64,000 nucleotides of DNA from Castor canadensis. Its lineage: Eukaryota > Chordata > Mammalia > Rodentia > Castoridae. Positions 24,590 through 35,829 of this stretch are shown here, piece after piece. The notes beneath the pieces are model-generated. The model was given only the letters and a program-made list of their open reading frames with translations. It was not told the DNA's origin and made no database searches. The position numbers were made by a program, and so were the translations under genes. Position 1 is the stretch's first letter; every line of letters starts with the position of its first letter. The stretch spans positions 129,757,583 through 129,821,582 of the forward strand of contig NC_133390.1 in assembly GCF_047511655.1 (NCBI RefSeq), given 5' to 3'.

Positions 24590-25810
24590 TAATAGTGTCT
24601 AAAATCCTCTTACTGGCAAATTACTAGTACATTATTATTTGCTACAGGCCTCCTATTTTCCATTAGATATCTTAGACTTTTTCATCCTACATAACTATAA
24701 TTATGTATTGTCTCTCACCTGTATCTTTCTATATCCTACCCTATACCACTGTTTTAATCTCTGCTTCTCCACATTCAACTTAAAAAAAAAAAGATTCCAC
24801 ATACAAGTGAGTTCATACAATATTTTTCTTTGTATCTGGTTTATTTCATTTAATAAAGCATCCTTTAGATTTTTTCATATGGTTTTGAATGAACATTTTG
24901 TTTTTTTAAAACTAAATATTTCGGTGTGTGTGTATTTATATATCACACAATTTCTTTATCCATTCTTTCATTGAAGGATAATTTGGTTGATTCTCTATCT
25001 TGGCTATTATGAATAATGCTGCAATGACCATGGGCATACAGATGCCTTTGTGAGATAATATGAGGTAGTATTTCATACCCAGAAGGCAGAAAGTTGGATC
25101 ATGTGGTTGTTCTATTTTCAGTTAATTTAGTAACTGTCATACTGTTTCCCAGAGTTTTTATACCAGTCTCTGCTTCTATCCATATTATACCAAGTGTTCT
25201 CTTATTCCATACCTTCACCAATACCTGTTATTTCTTCTCATTGAAGATAATCCTAACAGGTGGAGTTGCTACCTTATTGATGTTTGATTTTCATTTTCCT
25301 AATAATTAGTGATATTTAATAGCCTCTCATTTATCTATTAACCTTTTTGTTGTTATTTTTTAGTGAGGTAAGATTGAACCTAGGTCCTTTTGCATGATAG
25401 GTACGCACTCTACCACTGGACTACAGCATCAGCCCCTCCTATTAACCATTTTTTATGTCTTCATTGGAGAAGTGTTTATTCAAAATCTTTGCCCATTTAA
25501 AAAGATTTTTTAAATTTTGATTTTGTGCTGTGTGACTTCTTTATATAATTTGAATATTAACATTTTCTCAAAAATACGGTTGGCAAATATTTTCTCCCAA
25601 TTCATAAGCTGACTTTTCATTGTTGGATTGTATCCTTTGCTATGCAGGCTTTTACTTTTCACTTTTGCTATTTATGCTTCTGGTTTTTGCATTCCTCATG
25701 TCTCTCTGCTTTTAAGATGCTTACATTTTCCCCATTGCTTATCACTCTCTTCTCCACTGACTTGTCAATTATTAATGTTATTTTTGTCTTCATATTAGTT
25801 ATCTAAGTAT
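24590..25810 (-). mobile_element. old L1M 3' region
   Basis: 'ggctattatgaataatgctg', 'caatgaccatgggcatacag', 'gaaagttggatcatgtggtt' and 'aacaggtggagttgctacct' are the reverse complement of an ancient L1 ORF2 end and 3' UTR. It is interrupted by a SINE at 25348-25438. Confidence 0.88.
25348..25438 (-). mobile_element. ID-like SINE inside L1M
   Basis: Core 'attgaacctaggtccttttg' and 'gcactctaccactggactac' on the reverse strand. The host sequence ctattaacc is duplicated at 25335-25343 and 25439-25447, as expected of a target-site duplication. Confidence 0.9.
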
Positions 25811-26570
25811 TAAAGAAAAACCTTCCACATAGTTATGTATTTCCATAAGTATAAGCAGTAATTGATCTTTAAATATTACATTATACTGCCTTTGCTAATT
25901 TCCTACTTTTCTTGTAAGAATGTAGGTTTTCACAAAAGGTGTTTCTCATTTTTCTTTTCATATTTGTCCTCCTTCAGAAGTTATTTCTAGTATTTATATT
26001 GCCTCATACATTATTAATAAATAGTAAAATATGCATTCAACATTTATAGATTTGGTTTTCCATAATACATTTTTTTGTCCAAAGCTATGTTTTCCTCATT
26101 TGTGACATGTTCACTTTTATTTAGTCCAATTGGCTGCTATATTTCTTCAGGTAATGCTTTTAAGAGAGGAACAAGGGTGGTAAATCATCTGAATTCCTGG
26201 ATATCTATGAATGATTTTTTTTTCTCTTGGCATAAAACAGTAACTTATTAACACATGCATTTTTCCCTTAGAACTCAGAAATTTTCTCTTTTTTTGACTA
26301 GTACTTAGTGTTGCATAAAACTCAGTCATGCACAATTTACTTTTTATTGTGGACATTAGGTCAATAAATATTAAAAAAAAAAAAAAAGATGTTGTATGAG
26401 TGTATGTGTGTGTGTTTCCTGCCTAGATTCTTGGAGAAAAACAACTTGAACTTTTCAAAATGTTACCATGTGTTAGTGCTTTTCCTTCATTTTGGCCTGG
26501 ATTTTGGCCATTTCTACTAAGAAACACATTTATATTCCATTCTCAGAAATGTTCACAATTGTTGTTTTAA
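25811..26570. other. unassigned AT-rich sequence
   Basis: AT-rich, with an A14 run near 26373 and a short (TG)n at 26403-26414. No gene or named repeat. Confidence 0.5.
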
Positions 26571-26772
26571 TTTCTTTCCTTCCACCTCTTTCCTCCCTCT
26601 CTTCAGCATTAGCCCCTCTTCTCTCCCTTCTCCTTTCTTTCCTCCCTCCTTCCTTCTCTCTTTCCTTCCTTTATCTCTTTCCATCCTTTCTCTTTTTCCT
26701 TCCTCTCCTCCCTTTCCTTCCTCTCTCCCTTTTCTTTCTTTCATTTGTTCTTTCTTTCTTTCTTTTCTTTTT
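26571..26772. repeat. 200-bp polypyrimidine tract
   Basis: Almost unbroken C/T on the plus strand (cttcc, ccctt and tttct units), ending in (CTTT)n. The open frames on both strands over it are low-complexity artefacts (Leu/Ser/Pro-rich one way, Lys/Glu/Arg-rich the other). Confidence 0.95.
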
Positions 26773-27084
26773 ATTACGTGAACACAATGCCCCTGAAAAA
26801 TTGATATCACATCCTTAGTTTCAGATAGTTGAACTGAGCATAGAGGATTTTACAATTTCCTAAGATTGGTCATATTATAATGTCCCTCTCTTTTCTATGA
26901 GAAAAGGAATACATTCAGTTAACATTTTTAAAAAACATATTCATAGGAAAAATAAACTTCCAAGGGATATTTGTGTCAGGGAGTGCCACAGTATATTGGG
27001 TATAGCGGGGAGAAATAAGAGTCTACAACATTCTAAACTTGGAGCTATTTTAAAAAATTTCTACTATTTAAAAAACATTTTTTC
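26773..27084. other. unassigned sequence
   Basis: Ordinary AT-rich DNA between the pyrimidine tract and the repeat-free block. Nothing recognised. Confidence 0.5.
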
Positions 27085-28260
27085 TGAATGAACCTCAAGA
27101 GAAAAGCTGATTTCAACAGCTCAGAGGGATCCATCTCAGGAGGGGAACATGGAAGACTGGTGCATCTCAATGACCAGGGCTCATACACCATCTGAAAGGA
27201 AAAAGAGTCATTTGTAAATTCCTCCGCATGCAGCCACACCATGGCTCCTAAGGCAAGACTGCTTTTGTAATAAGGAGTCCTTGTGATTGGCAAAGCAGTC
27301 ATCAGCTTATGCAAATTCCTGTGGGTTAAGAAAAGGGGAACTTTTAAGCTGCCTATTACTTTATTATTGCTGAAAGAAAGAAAAGAAAAGCATAAAGGGA
27401 AAGGGGGAGAGAATTAAGGATCTAATAACAGTGAGAGCTTGCTGCCCTGGTTTTGTCTCTTGCTGTGTTTGAATGATTTTTCTTTGTCGACAGCCTTACA
27501 CTGAGCTATTTTTAGCATCTCTTTAATAATTGAGCTGTAGCAATTGTGCACAGTGGCTGGAACAGGCAGGGAAAATAGCAGCTCAAAGAAATAGTGCAGC
27601 AGGGTCATAATTTAAGTCAAGCTGCATTATGGAGCACACCTTTCTCACAGGTAGAATGCTGAGGTGGGGAAAAAACAGCAAAGAGTAGAAAGGGAGAAAG
27701 ACAAAAGAAAGTGTGCAATTGTGTGATAAAGGGGCTTTGGTTTTATAGGTTGTTTTATTTATTTATTTTTTTTACAGTAAGCCTGAGAAAGTGCACTATT
27801 GAATGAGTTCTTCAGACAGCAAAGAAAGTGAATACAGAAAGCCTTGCTTCTATGGGGCAGGGGAACAGACTGCCAGCACAATTGCTGCTTTCCTTAAATG
27901 TGGAGCTGGTTCTGCATAGCACCAAGAATCCCATCAAACTGAGAAATTGGGAGAGGGAACTTTTGCCATGAAAACAGAACTGACTGGAAAAAGGGAAGGT
28001 AAGTTCCAAGTTTCCCAGTGCATACTGTGCAAAAAAAAAAAAAGGGGGTGTGGGCAAGGACTTGATACATTTGAACAATATTCTTCGTTTTTCCACAGTG
28101 CAGTTCTCAGATCCTTCATCAAATATCTGAGGTAAGTCATTAAGCCCAAGTCTAGGGTGCATCTCACCCTGCCAAGATTATTGGCTCTACATTGCTGGCT
28201 CCTCTAGTCTCACTCTGCAGAGCTCAAAGTGAAAATGAGACTTGCTCAGTGGATACTTAA
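27085..28260. promoter_or_regulatory. candidate conserved non-coding / enhancer block
   Basis: About 1.2 kb without recognisable repeats apart from an A13 run near 28031. Complexity is higher than in the flanks. It contains factor-site-like words including the octamer atgcaaat (27309-27316), 'taataattgagctgtagcaa' (from about 27521) and 'aagctgcattatggagcaca' (from about 27619). Open frames on both strands contradict each other, so it is probably not coding. Conservation cannot be measured here, so the call is inference. Confidence 0.3.
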
Positions 28261-29465
28261 TGGGTGCCATGTATTTGATAAGTGGAGGTATTGGAGCTGA
28301 ATAATTCAAGCAAGTAAAAGGAAAAATCATGATTATTTCCAATTAATGATCAAATGAGTTAGGTAACCATCAAAATCACTTGTGTCTGCTTGTGGCTAGA
28401 TAGATACCTCTAGTGAGTGATGAGTTATGCAACTCCCTCTACATTTGCAACCCTTTCCCTCTTACATTTTCCCATTTTTTGTTTGTTTTTTGCTTGTTTT
28501 TTATTTTGTTCTTTACTCCCTCTACTTGTTTTCCTGGCTTGCCTCCCTTCCTTCTTCATCACACTTTCTTCTGACCATTTGCTTTCAAAGGTGGTTTAGA
28601 CTGGAATGTTAGACAATGTGATGAAGTTTCCTGGCTATGCTAGGGTGGTGTGTCACTCCATCCAGTAGAGGTCAATGTGATCAAGGGAATTTCCACCATG
28701 GTAGTGGCAGAATATACACAGAAGATGGCACAAAACAAGGAAGGTAACAGGCTTTGCATTATGGCGAGGAAACAATTCTCTCCACCAGCATTTGGACCAT
28801 TAATTATCAAAATACCCATTTATTTTTAAACTATTTTGGAGGAATTGAAAACATTTTCACATTTATTAAATATCAGGGAAAATGTTAATTCATGCTTTAT
28901 TTAAGTAGAAGAGCAAAAAAGAAGGAAGAGGAGGGGCATCTGGTTAAAAGGTCAGTCCTGACATGTGGGTTCAGACACCTGACACATGTTTTTAGGTCTT
29001 TTGATGGTGAAAAAGGAAAGTTTTCAGGTGTTACAAGCTTGAACAACAATTAGAAGAATCAAGCTAAGCTGGTACAGATCTAAACTCACTCTTTCCTATG
29101 AATCCATTAGTAATAACTGGTTTGTAATGGAGGAGACAACTGGGTAGGACTGTGTGTCTGGACATGACTTTCAGTGGAAACAGAAGATGAGGGGTGTTTT
29201 GAGAGCTATCTTTGAATTTGGTTTGGCTTGTTTGTTTGCTTTTTGCAGGTGAGAGGAACCACATATCATCAACTTGCAGGCATTTGGGGAAATGCCTATT
29301 TCAACCATACAAGCTTCCCTGAAGGTCTCCTGAAGAAGCCAGTGGGATTCTTGAATTTGAAACTGAGCTCTCATTGGTTCCAAAGGATAAGAACTTCGGA
29401 TTAGGAATGCATCTCTCTGGATTGTTTGACTCTGATCACAGAATTTAGTTGGACCCTGAATCACT
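28261..29465. other. unassigned non-repetitive sequence
   Basis: Mixed-composition unique-looking DNA. There is a T-rich stretch at about 28470-28510. No exon structure seen. Confidence 0.5.
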
Positions 29466-29469
29466 TTTT

Positions 29470-29898
29470 GGGCCACTGTAATAGACTATCACAGACAGGG
29501 TCACTTAAAGAAACAGAGATTTATACTCTTACCATTCTGGAAGCAAGAGTACAAAACCAGCATCAGTTGGCCAAAGGCAAGGAGCCAGCAGGGCTGGGAT
29601 CCTCTGGAAACTCTGGAAGAATCTGTTCCTTGTCCTTTTTTTTCAATTTTTCCTGACTTTTGGCAGAAGCAATGTTGTGGCCTTCCATTTCAATCTCTGC
29701 TCCCATCACCACATTTTCTCCTCTCTTCCCTCTGTCCTCTTACAAGGACACCTGTCCTTAGATTTAGAGTGTGCTCAATAACACACAATGATCTCCCCAT
29801 TTAAAGATTCCTAACTTTAATCACATCTATGAAGACTCTTTTTCAAAATGAGAGACCATTCACAGGTACCAGGAATCACAATACAGACATGGGTGACA
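29470..29898 (-). mobile_element. MaLR-type (MLT1-like) LTR
   Basis: 'ccactgtaatagactatcac', 'cttaccattctggaagcaag', 'tctgctcccatcaccacatt', 'cccatttaaagattcctaac' and 'ctttaatcacatctatgaag' follow the reverse complement of a mammal-wide MaLR LTR along its whole length. No internal retroviral-like gene. Subfamily from memory. Confidence 0.75.
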
Positions 29899-30024
29899 GG
29901 TCACTAATCAATAGCCTGCACACATCTGTCCAAGTCCTTGGATCCATTAAGGTATCATCAATACCATACAAGAAACATTTTAATTTTTCTGTCGTTGTTT
30001 CTTCAGTGATGATCATAGAACAAG

Positions 30025-30270
30025 AATAACTAACATTCATTAAGTGATTGGGATTATACATCCTTTTAAGAGTTTCATATTAGGCTAAAACTGTTGAAAT
30101 GGTTAATACAGGTTTTGACCCACAGAAACATTAATTTTATTTGATTTGATCACATATATTCACTCATTTAAATTTTTCTTTATTCAGACTGTTACCATTC
30201 TTATTTTACATGTAAAGGAACTGAGGTATAGAAAGGTTGGAGAACTCAACCTTTACCATACAGGTAATTT
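30025..30270 (-). mobile_element. MIR SINE
   Basis: 'cattcttattttacatgtaa' with 'aggaactgaggtatagaaag' is the reverse-complement MIR 3' half. 'actaacattcattaagtg' to its left fits the same element's end. Confidence 0.75.
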
Positions 30271-31684
30271 TTAGTAACATCAGTATTCACCCAGAAGGCT
30301 AAAGTTCCTAAACTCCTGCCTTAAACTTCCTCCAACTAAGCTTTTCATCTCTCACTTAAGGAGCTCAGCCTCCAATTGCAATTGTTATACATGAGGCATG
30401 TCTGTAGTTTATGCATGGTGATGACCCAGGGCCAAGGCTGGTTCTGACGATGTCCAGGTCATTTTGTATACTTTCTCTAATCTGCATGCAGAGCATAGAA
30501 AGGGAAATGAAAGAGGAGGCAGTGTGTGAAGGAGATCACAGAGGGAGAAAAGAAAAGAAAAAGAAAAAGAGGTTTCAAACAGGGAGACAAAAAAGTCACT
30601 CAAAAATAGAATAAAAAGAAATTAGAGTCTTTATCTGAGAGAAAGGGGGAAGGGATACACATGTGTTGATTAGTGCACCAGTATCAAATTCTTTTAATGA
30701 TTTGTTCTACTAATTGCTTAATACTAATGAAACCCCTGTAAGGCTGAGAAAGTTAGTCAATCAACAAATGACTCAGGTATTAGAAACTAGATTTCCAAAG
30801 AATCAAAATTAGAAGTGAAAGGAGGAAGAAAAAAATGACTCCTTGGCTCATTACTTTGCAAATATGAAGAAACTGACAAAAGTACTCAACAATTGATAAG
30901 TTTGTGCTGGACTTCTGAAAGCAGACATCATCACATACAGTCCTTTAACTCAGATTTAGACATCAAGGAGACAGAGTGTCACCACTGTGGCTGAGAAGAA
31001 ACAAAAGGGAAAAAAAACATAAAATATTTATAGATGTGTATATTCATAGACGTGCACACATTAAGTTAATCTTCTGGTAAATTGTGTTAATTTAACAATA
31101 AACAAAATGTAAAAAAGCAGGTTTAGGAAGCAATGTCTATTCAAGTCTATAGTAAACTATGTCCCACTGTTCTGTAATGAAAACAGTAAATAACGACACA
31201 GTAGGAAATACGAATTTCTTCCCTCTGATTTGTGTGCATGTGTCTTATATTCTACACAATAGCAAGAGCTGGAGTTTTGGGATGCTAGTCCCCTGGAAAC
31301 AAATCACTATAAAAGGAATGGCTACAAACATGTAAAGTGGACTATTCTTGAAAACAGGTATGGGATGCAGCAAAAGTTTAGCCATAATTCTTGTCTTTTA
31401 AGTTGCTTATATTTTTAACATTTTCCTACAGATTAAGAAGCAATGTATAGTCATTATAGAGAATTTAGAAATCTGAATAACTAAAAATAAAAGAAAATTA
31501 TCCAATAATTCTAACATCCATAAATGACCACTACTAATATTCACTGTTTTCTGCAAGTCTTCTTTGTATTTGTATGCATACAACATTCAGTACTGCTGTA
31601 TAGATTAGCTTTCATCCTTTATACTTTAAATCAAAAAATTAGTCTTTTCTGAGCTTAAATATTTTTCATTGTGAGATTAACATG
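30271..31684. other. unassigned sequence
   Basis: Includes a purine-rich run at about 30538-30575 (gggagaaaagaaaagaaaaa). Otherwise unique-looking, AT-leaning DNA without exons. Confidence 0.5.
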
Positions 31685-32151
31685 TGCATTAGTTAGATTC
31701 TTCAGAAAAACAGAATAAGAACATGTATGCATTTGTATATATGCACAAATGCATACATAAGCATAATATATATTATAAATAATATAATAGAGAGAGAGGG
31801 AGGGAGGAAGGGATTTACTATAAGATATTATTTCATGTGATTATGGAGGCCTTAAATTCGATTGGGTGCAGGAGTCCCAGGATGGCTGATGTTACAGATA
31901 AAGTTCAAAGACTGCTACAGAACAGTCTTTGGAGGAGGATCCATTTTTGTTTTTGTTGTTCTATTCAGTCTTCCACTGAGTAGATGAGGTCCACAAACTT
32001 ATGGAGGTCAACCTGCTCCCCTCTCAAGTCCACCAATATAATTGTTAATCTCAAACAAAAACACTGTGACTCAAACTACTGGAATAATGATTAACCAACT
32101 GTCTTGGTATTCCATGATCAGTCAACTTGAAAAATAAAAATCAACCATCAG
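31685..32151 (-). mobile_element. ERVL/MaLR-type LTR-like fossil
   Basis: 'ttagttagattcttcagaaa', 'catgtgattatggaggcctt', 'gagtagatgaggtccacaaa' and the end 'aaaaatcaaccatcagaa' match a widespread mammalian repeat in reverse orientation (the 'cagagaaacagaac' ... 'aattaaccatcaca' type). An internal purine tract and a 14-bp hairpin (31723-31758) lie near its left end. No coding content. Confidence 0.65.
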
Positions 32152-32479
32152 AATGTATATACCTTGGTTCAATCAAATTTTATGAGTGTGTATTTGGGCA
32201 TTCTTAAATACATGGAACTCAAAAATAAACTGACCCACCCCCACCCCTGACATACACTTTGTACAAAACCCTTTCTACTAGGACGGAGATATTTTAAACA
32301 CAGAAACCCAGATTACCACTGTTAGCCAATTGGAGTTGACATGCCAGCTGAAATATACTCTGCATTCACATCCTATTTTTAATTATTTGGTTAAGGCAAA
32401 AGAGTGTGACAGATACCAATCATATTCCTAAATTCTCCAATGCTACCCACCAACGTCCCAAATTATCTTTAATGAAAAA
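32152..32479. other. unassigned sequence
   Basis: Unique-looking DNA between the LTR fossil and the hairpin-bearing block. Nothing recognised. Confidence 0.5.
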
Positions 32480-32960
32480 AAAGCCTAGTTATGTTATCAG
32501 GTGCCTGTTAGATGTGTCTGCAGCTGTGTTTTAATTCATAAACTAGATAAACGAAATTAATAGACTAAGTCTTCTCCCATTCTGGAATTAGGTATTCTGT
32601 CAGAGATGGTAAGATTTGCATATGGATTCATATTTTCAAGTGTGGAAAATTTGAGAAATAATGCTTCTGAACCCACAAATCAGAAACAATTTTAACTAAT
32701 GACATGTTTTAAATATGAATTCAAAATCGTGTTATCTTGAGTTGTTATATGCACACTGCAATCCTCAAAGACCTAACAAATTGAAATGACTTGATAGACT
32801 TAAAGTTATTTTTTAATGCTCTATTGTAGATTTCACATTTGCAATGTTAACTAATTGCATTGAATGTGAAATCTGATTAAGACTGCATTGTACCATCTGT
32901 GTTCTTTGGTGAAAGGACATGTACTATTAAACATGTACTGAAAAGGCGGTATTGAAAGAA
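32480..32960. promoter_or_regulatory. candidate conserved non-coding block with 18-bp hairpin
   Basis: Repeat-free and of moderate complexity. It has an E-box cagctg (32521-32526), the octamer complement atttgcat (32614-32621) next to catatg, and a strong imperfect palindrome (32828-32874). No coding frame. A regulatory role is inference from motif content alone. Confidence 0.3.
32828..32874. repeat. 18-bp stem inverted repeat
   Basis: agatttcacatt (32828-32839) pairs with aatgtgaaatct (32863-32874), and tgcaat (32840-32845) pairs with attgca (32854-32859). There is a 3-nt bulge on the right arm and an 8-nt loop. Confidence 0.93.
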
Positions 32961-33126
32961 TTACTTAAAATTCAGTACCTTTATCCTCAAAGACTGGATG
33001 GTGGCAGAGTGTAACACTCCATTGTATCTAGTCTTTCAAAGCTTTTGGGAGTCATCACTAATTTTTCTATTACTTACAGAGTGGAGATTGCACCACTAAA
33101 TTAAGCCTCATAATTTGAGCAAGAGG

Positions 33127-33129
<3 letters not shown>

Positions 33130-33164
<35 letters not shown>
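33130..33164. repeat. (CA)n microsatellite
   Basis: About 17 uninterrupted CA units. Confidence 0.97.
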
Positions 33165-33165
<1 letters not shown>

Positions 33166-33511
33166 TCACACAGTCATGTGATAAATAGCCATGTTTTGGT
33201 CAACAAGTAGACTGTATATAAAAAGTTGCATATGAGATCATATTGAAGCTGAAAAAATTCCATCATCTAGTGACATTGTGTCTGTCAGAAGGTTGCAACA
33301 CAGTGAATTTTTCACTTGTATGTTGAGTTGCTGGTATAAACAAACCCATAGCACTGCCAGCTGTATGAAAGTATAGCAGTACAGTTACATACAGTTCATA
33401 ATAATGGTAAAACATGTATTTTACTGGTTTATTCATTTACCATAAGAGAAAAAGTTTATTGTAAAGCAGCATGCCATTTTATGTAGCCTCATAAATGTCA
33501 CATTTTTTGTC
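33165..33511. other. unassigned sequence
   Basis: AT-rich DNA between the CA microsatellite and the nested L1 locus. Nothing recognised. Confidence 0.5.
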
Positions 33512-34620
33512 TTTCTTTTTTTAGATTTTTTTTATTGTTTTGCTGGATGGGGGGACATTGTGGCATTTACAAAAGTTCTTACAATGTATCAAATATATCA
33601 TACTTGGATTCATCCCCTCTCCTGCTCTTCTTTATCCCCCCTCCCCATTCCTGGAATAGTTTCCACAGGAATCATTTTAGCATGTACATACATGTATATA
33701 CAGTATTTGCACTATATTCCTTTCCCTACCACCTCCCCACACACTGGCACCCCACACTGAACCTGTTCTGCCTTCCTGTTTTCTGATTTTATAAAGGAAA
33801 AAAGAAAAAAAATGACATTTTTGCTTGTTTGAGATAATGGGAGCAACACAGGAAGTTTCCTTGTGACATTTCCATGTATATATGTATTATAACACCAATG
33901 GGTTCATCTCCTCTATTTTTCTTCATTCTACTTTAGTCCCTTTCTTATGGTGGTTTCAGCTGTTTTACGAATTCTATATTCGTTGCCCTTAATGCAGAGA
34001 AACTAAAGCAGATACCTTAAAAGCAACTGAGGCCAATAGGGAAAGGGGACCAGGAACTAGAGAAAAGGTTAGATCAAAAAGAATTAACCTAGAAGGTAAC
34101 ACACACGCACAGGAAATTAATGTGAGTCAACTCCCTGTATAGCTATCCTTATTTCAACCAGGAACACTTGTTCCTTCCTATTATTGCCTATATTCTCTCT
34201 TAGAGATAAGAGCAAAATAGTTTATGCTGGGTATTGAGGGGGTGGGGGGGAAAGGTAGGAGGCAGAATGGGTGGTAAGGGAGTGGGTAGGGGCAGGGGGG
34301 AGAAATGACCCAAGCCTTGTATGCACATATGAATAATAAAACAATAAAAAAAAAGAATTCTATATTCATTCTTGTATAGAGAGTGTATCACCCATATTCA
34401 TCTTCTTAGTTTTCTTCTTTTACCTTACTACTACTCTCTTATGTGACTTCTCTTAGTGTGACCAGTTTTTCATAATATTGCTGTACTTGTATTAGGTCTA
34501 TACTCCACATATGAGAGAGAACATGCAGCTTTTGGCTTTCAGAGCCTGGCTAACTTCACTTAAGATGATGTTCCCCAGTTCTATCCATTTACCTGCAAAT
34601 GACAAAATTTAATTCTTCTT
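33512..34620 (-). mobile_element. older L1 3' end, host of a nested L1
   Basis: A minus-strand L1 3' UTR plus ORF2 end ('acaaaagttcttacaatgta', 'tccttgtgacatttccatgt', 'tcttatggtggtttcagctg', then after the insert 'ttcttgtatagagagtgtat', 'aacttcacttaagatgatgt'). The ORF2 stop falls at about 34498-34500. It is interrupted by a younger L1 at 33985-34354. Same subfamily as 18605-19264. Confidence 0.92.
33985..34354 (+). mobile_element. young 5'-truncated L1 nested in an older L1
   Basis: A 370-bp 3' UTR fragment: 'aagcaactgaggccaatagg', a G-rich block at 34230-34303, 'cttgtatgcacatatgaata' and a terminal A-run. The 16-bp host sequence gaattctatattcRtt is duplicated at 33969-33984 and 34355-34370 with one mismatch. 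It runs opposite to its host element. Confidence 0.96.
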
Positions 34621-35097
34621 TACTGTGTCTCTTGCTTGCAAAAGATTAAACTAAATCAATTGGGTTGTGTAAGTACACTCTAAGAGTTTGCACAATGAAG
34701 AAATCACCCAATGAAGCATTTCCCAGAATGCCTCCCCATTGTTCATGACACATGACTCTACATACCTATTGAAAAAAGAAAAAGCACACACACACAACAG
34801 TTTTCTGTGAGTAATGTCTTTTCTTCTTTTATCTCATTTAATGCAAATGGGAAATATTTTGTTTGTTGTACTGGAAAGTTTTAGGATTTTGTCTGAGAAT
34901 GGGCCAGACTCAAAATAATTATTACTTCTTAGTGTTGAATGGTTTAAAAGGTAGAAAAGGAAAAATATAACGGACCCATGTTATTGGAGTAAAATATTGG
35001 AGTAAATCCTGTGACTCTCATGATTTAGCCCTCACTGGCTAGCATATTGTATATTTAGTTTATTCATCCTGCAATAGTCACAAAGAAATTATTATAT
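34621..35097. other. unassigned sequence
   Basis: Short (CA)n at about 34785-34797. Otherwise nothing recognised. Confidence 0.5.
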
Positions 35098-35418
35098 GCC
35101 GGGCTCAGAGGTAAATGCTTATAAACCTAGTTACTAAGGAAGTGGAGATCAGGAGAATCTGAGCAAAAAGCTATCAAGCCCCATTCTCAACCAACAAGTT
35201 GGGCATGGTGGTGTGCATTTGTGATCCCAGCCACGCCAGGGGCTGAGATGGAAGAATCTCAGTCCAGGGCTAACCTTGGGCAAAAATATGAGACCCTGTT
35301 TAAAAAAGTAGCTAAAGCAAAAAATGCCTGGGGATATCGCTTAAGTGGTAGAACACCTGCCTAGCAAGCACATGGCCCTGAGTTCAAATTTGAGTATCAT
35401 CAAACATAAAGGAAAAGA
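35098..35418 (+). mobile_element. trimeric composite SINE (7SL monomer - 7SL monomer - ID)
   Basis: Three units in order. Monomer A at about 35098-35198 starts gccgggctcagaggtaaatg. Monomer B at about 35199-35324 starts 'gttgggcatggtggtgtgca'. The tRNA-like ID unit at about 35325-35402 has 'agtggtagaacacctgccta' and 'cctgagttcaaatttgagta'. An A-rich tail follows. The SINE at 51043-51310 has the same junctions, so this is a real family structure and not a chance neighbourhood. Confidence 0.88.
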
Positions 35419-35829
35419 AACAGTTTTGATTATTAGCTGAGATGCTAAAATCAGTTGAAGAAGTTTTCACATTCTCCTAGCCTTTGTAAAAAACTAAGAA
35501 ATACTTACATTTTTCCTTTGTGGTTCTTAGACAAAAAGAATGTCCTGAGTGGCCTACAGTTTATTTATACACCAGCAGCTGTAGCCTTGCCATCAGATGC
35601 TATAAAACCATCTCAATTTTGCAGACACCTGTTGCTGAAGGGAAATTTGAGACAAATGGGCATGGTCTGTGGAGATACAAGTAACAGAGGCACTGAGACC
35701 GCAGATCTCTAGCAACGGGAATGTGTTTCTCAGGAAGCTGCGCCAGAGGTACAGGCAGCTGTGGTGGAGCGCTCCCTCCCAAAGTCCTTTGTTAAACTGA
35801 TACCTTTATTCAGACAAGGGCAGTTGTCA
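35419..35829. other. unassigned sequence, partly GC-richer
   Basis: 35600-35790 is GC-richer than average. Overlapping frames on both strands (35455-35712 +, 35600-35782 -) have no recognisable content. Probably unique non-coding DNA. Confidence 0.45.

Noticed and set aside
26492-26818. Frames on both strands over the pyrimidine tract
   Set aside because: Leu/Ser/Pro-rich one way and Lys/Glu/Arg-rich the other: translation of simple sequence.
27812-28162. 116-codon minus-strand frame in the repeat-free block
   Set aside because: Overlaps other frames on both strands, includes a Phe run from an A13 tract, and has no recognisable domain. I prefer a non-coding conserved element.
34181-34391. 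Minus-strand Pro/Pro-Leu-rich frames
   Set aside because: Antisense translation of the G-rich L1 3' UTR block.
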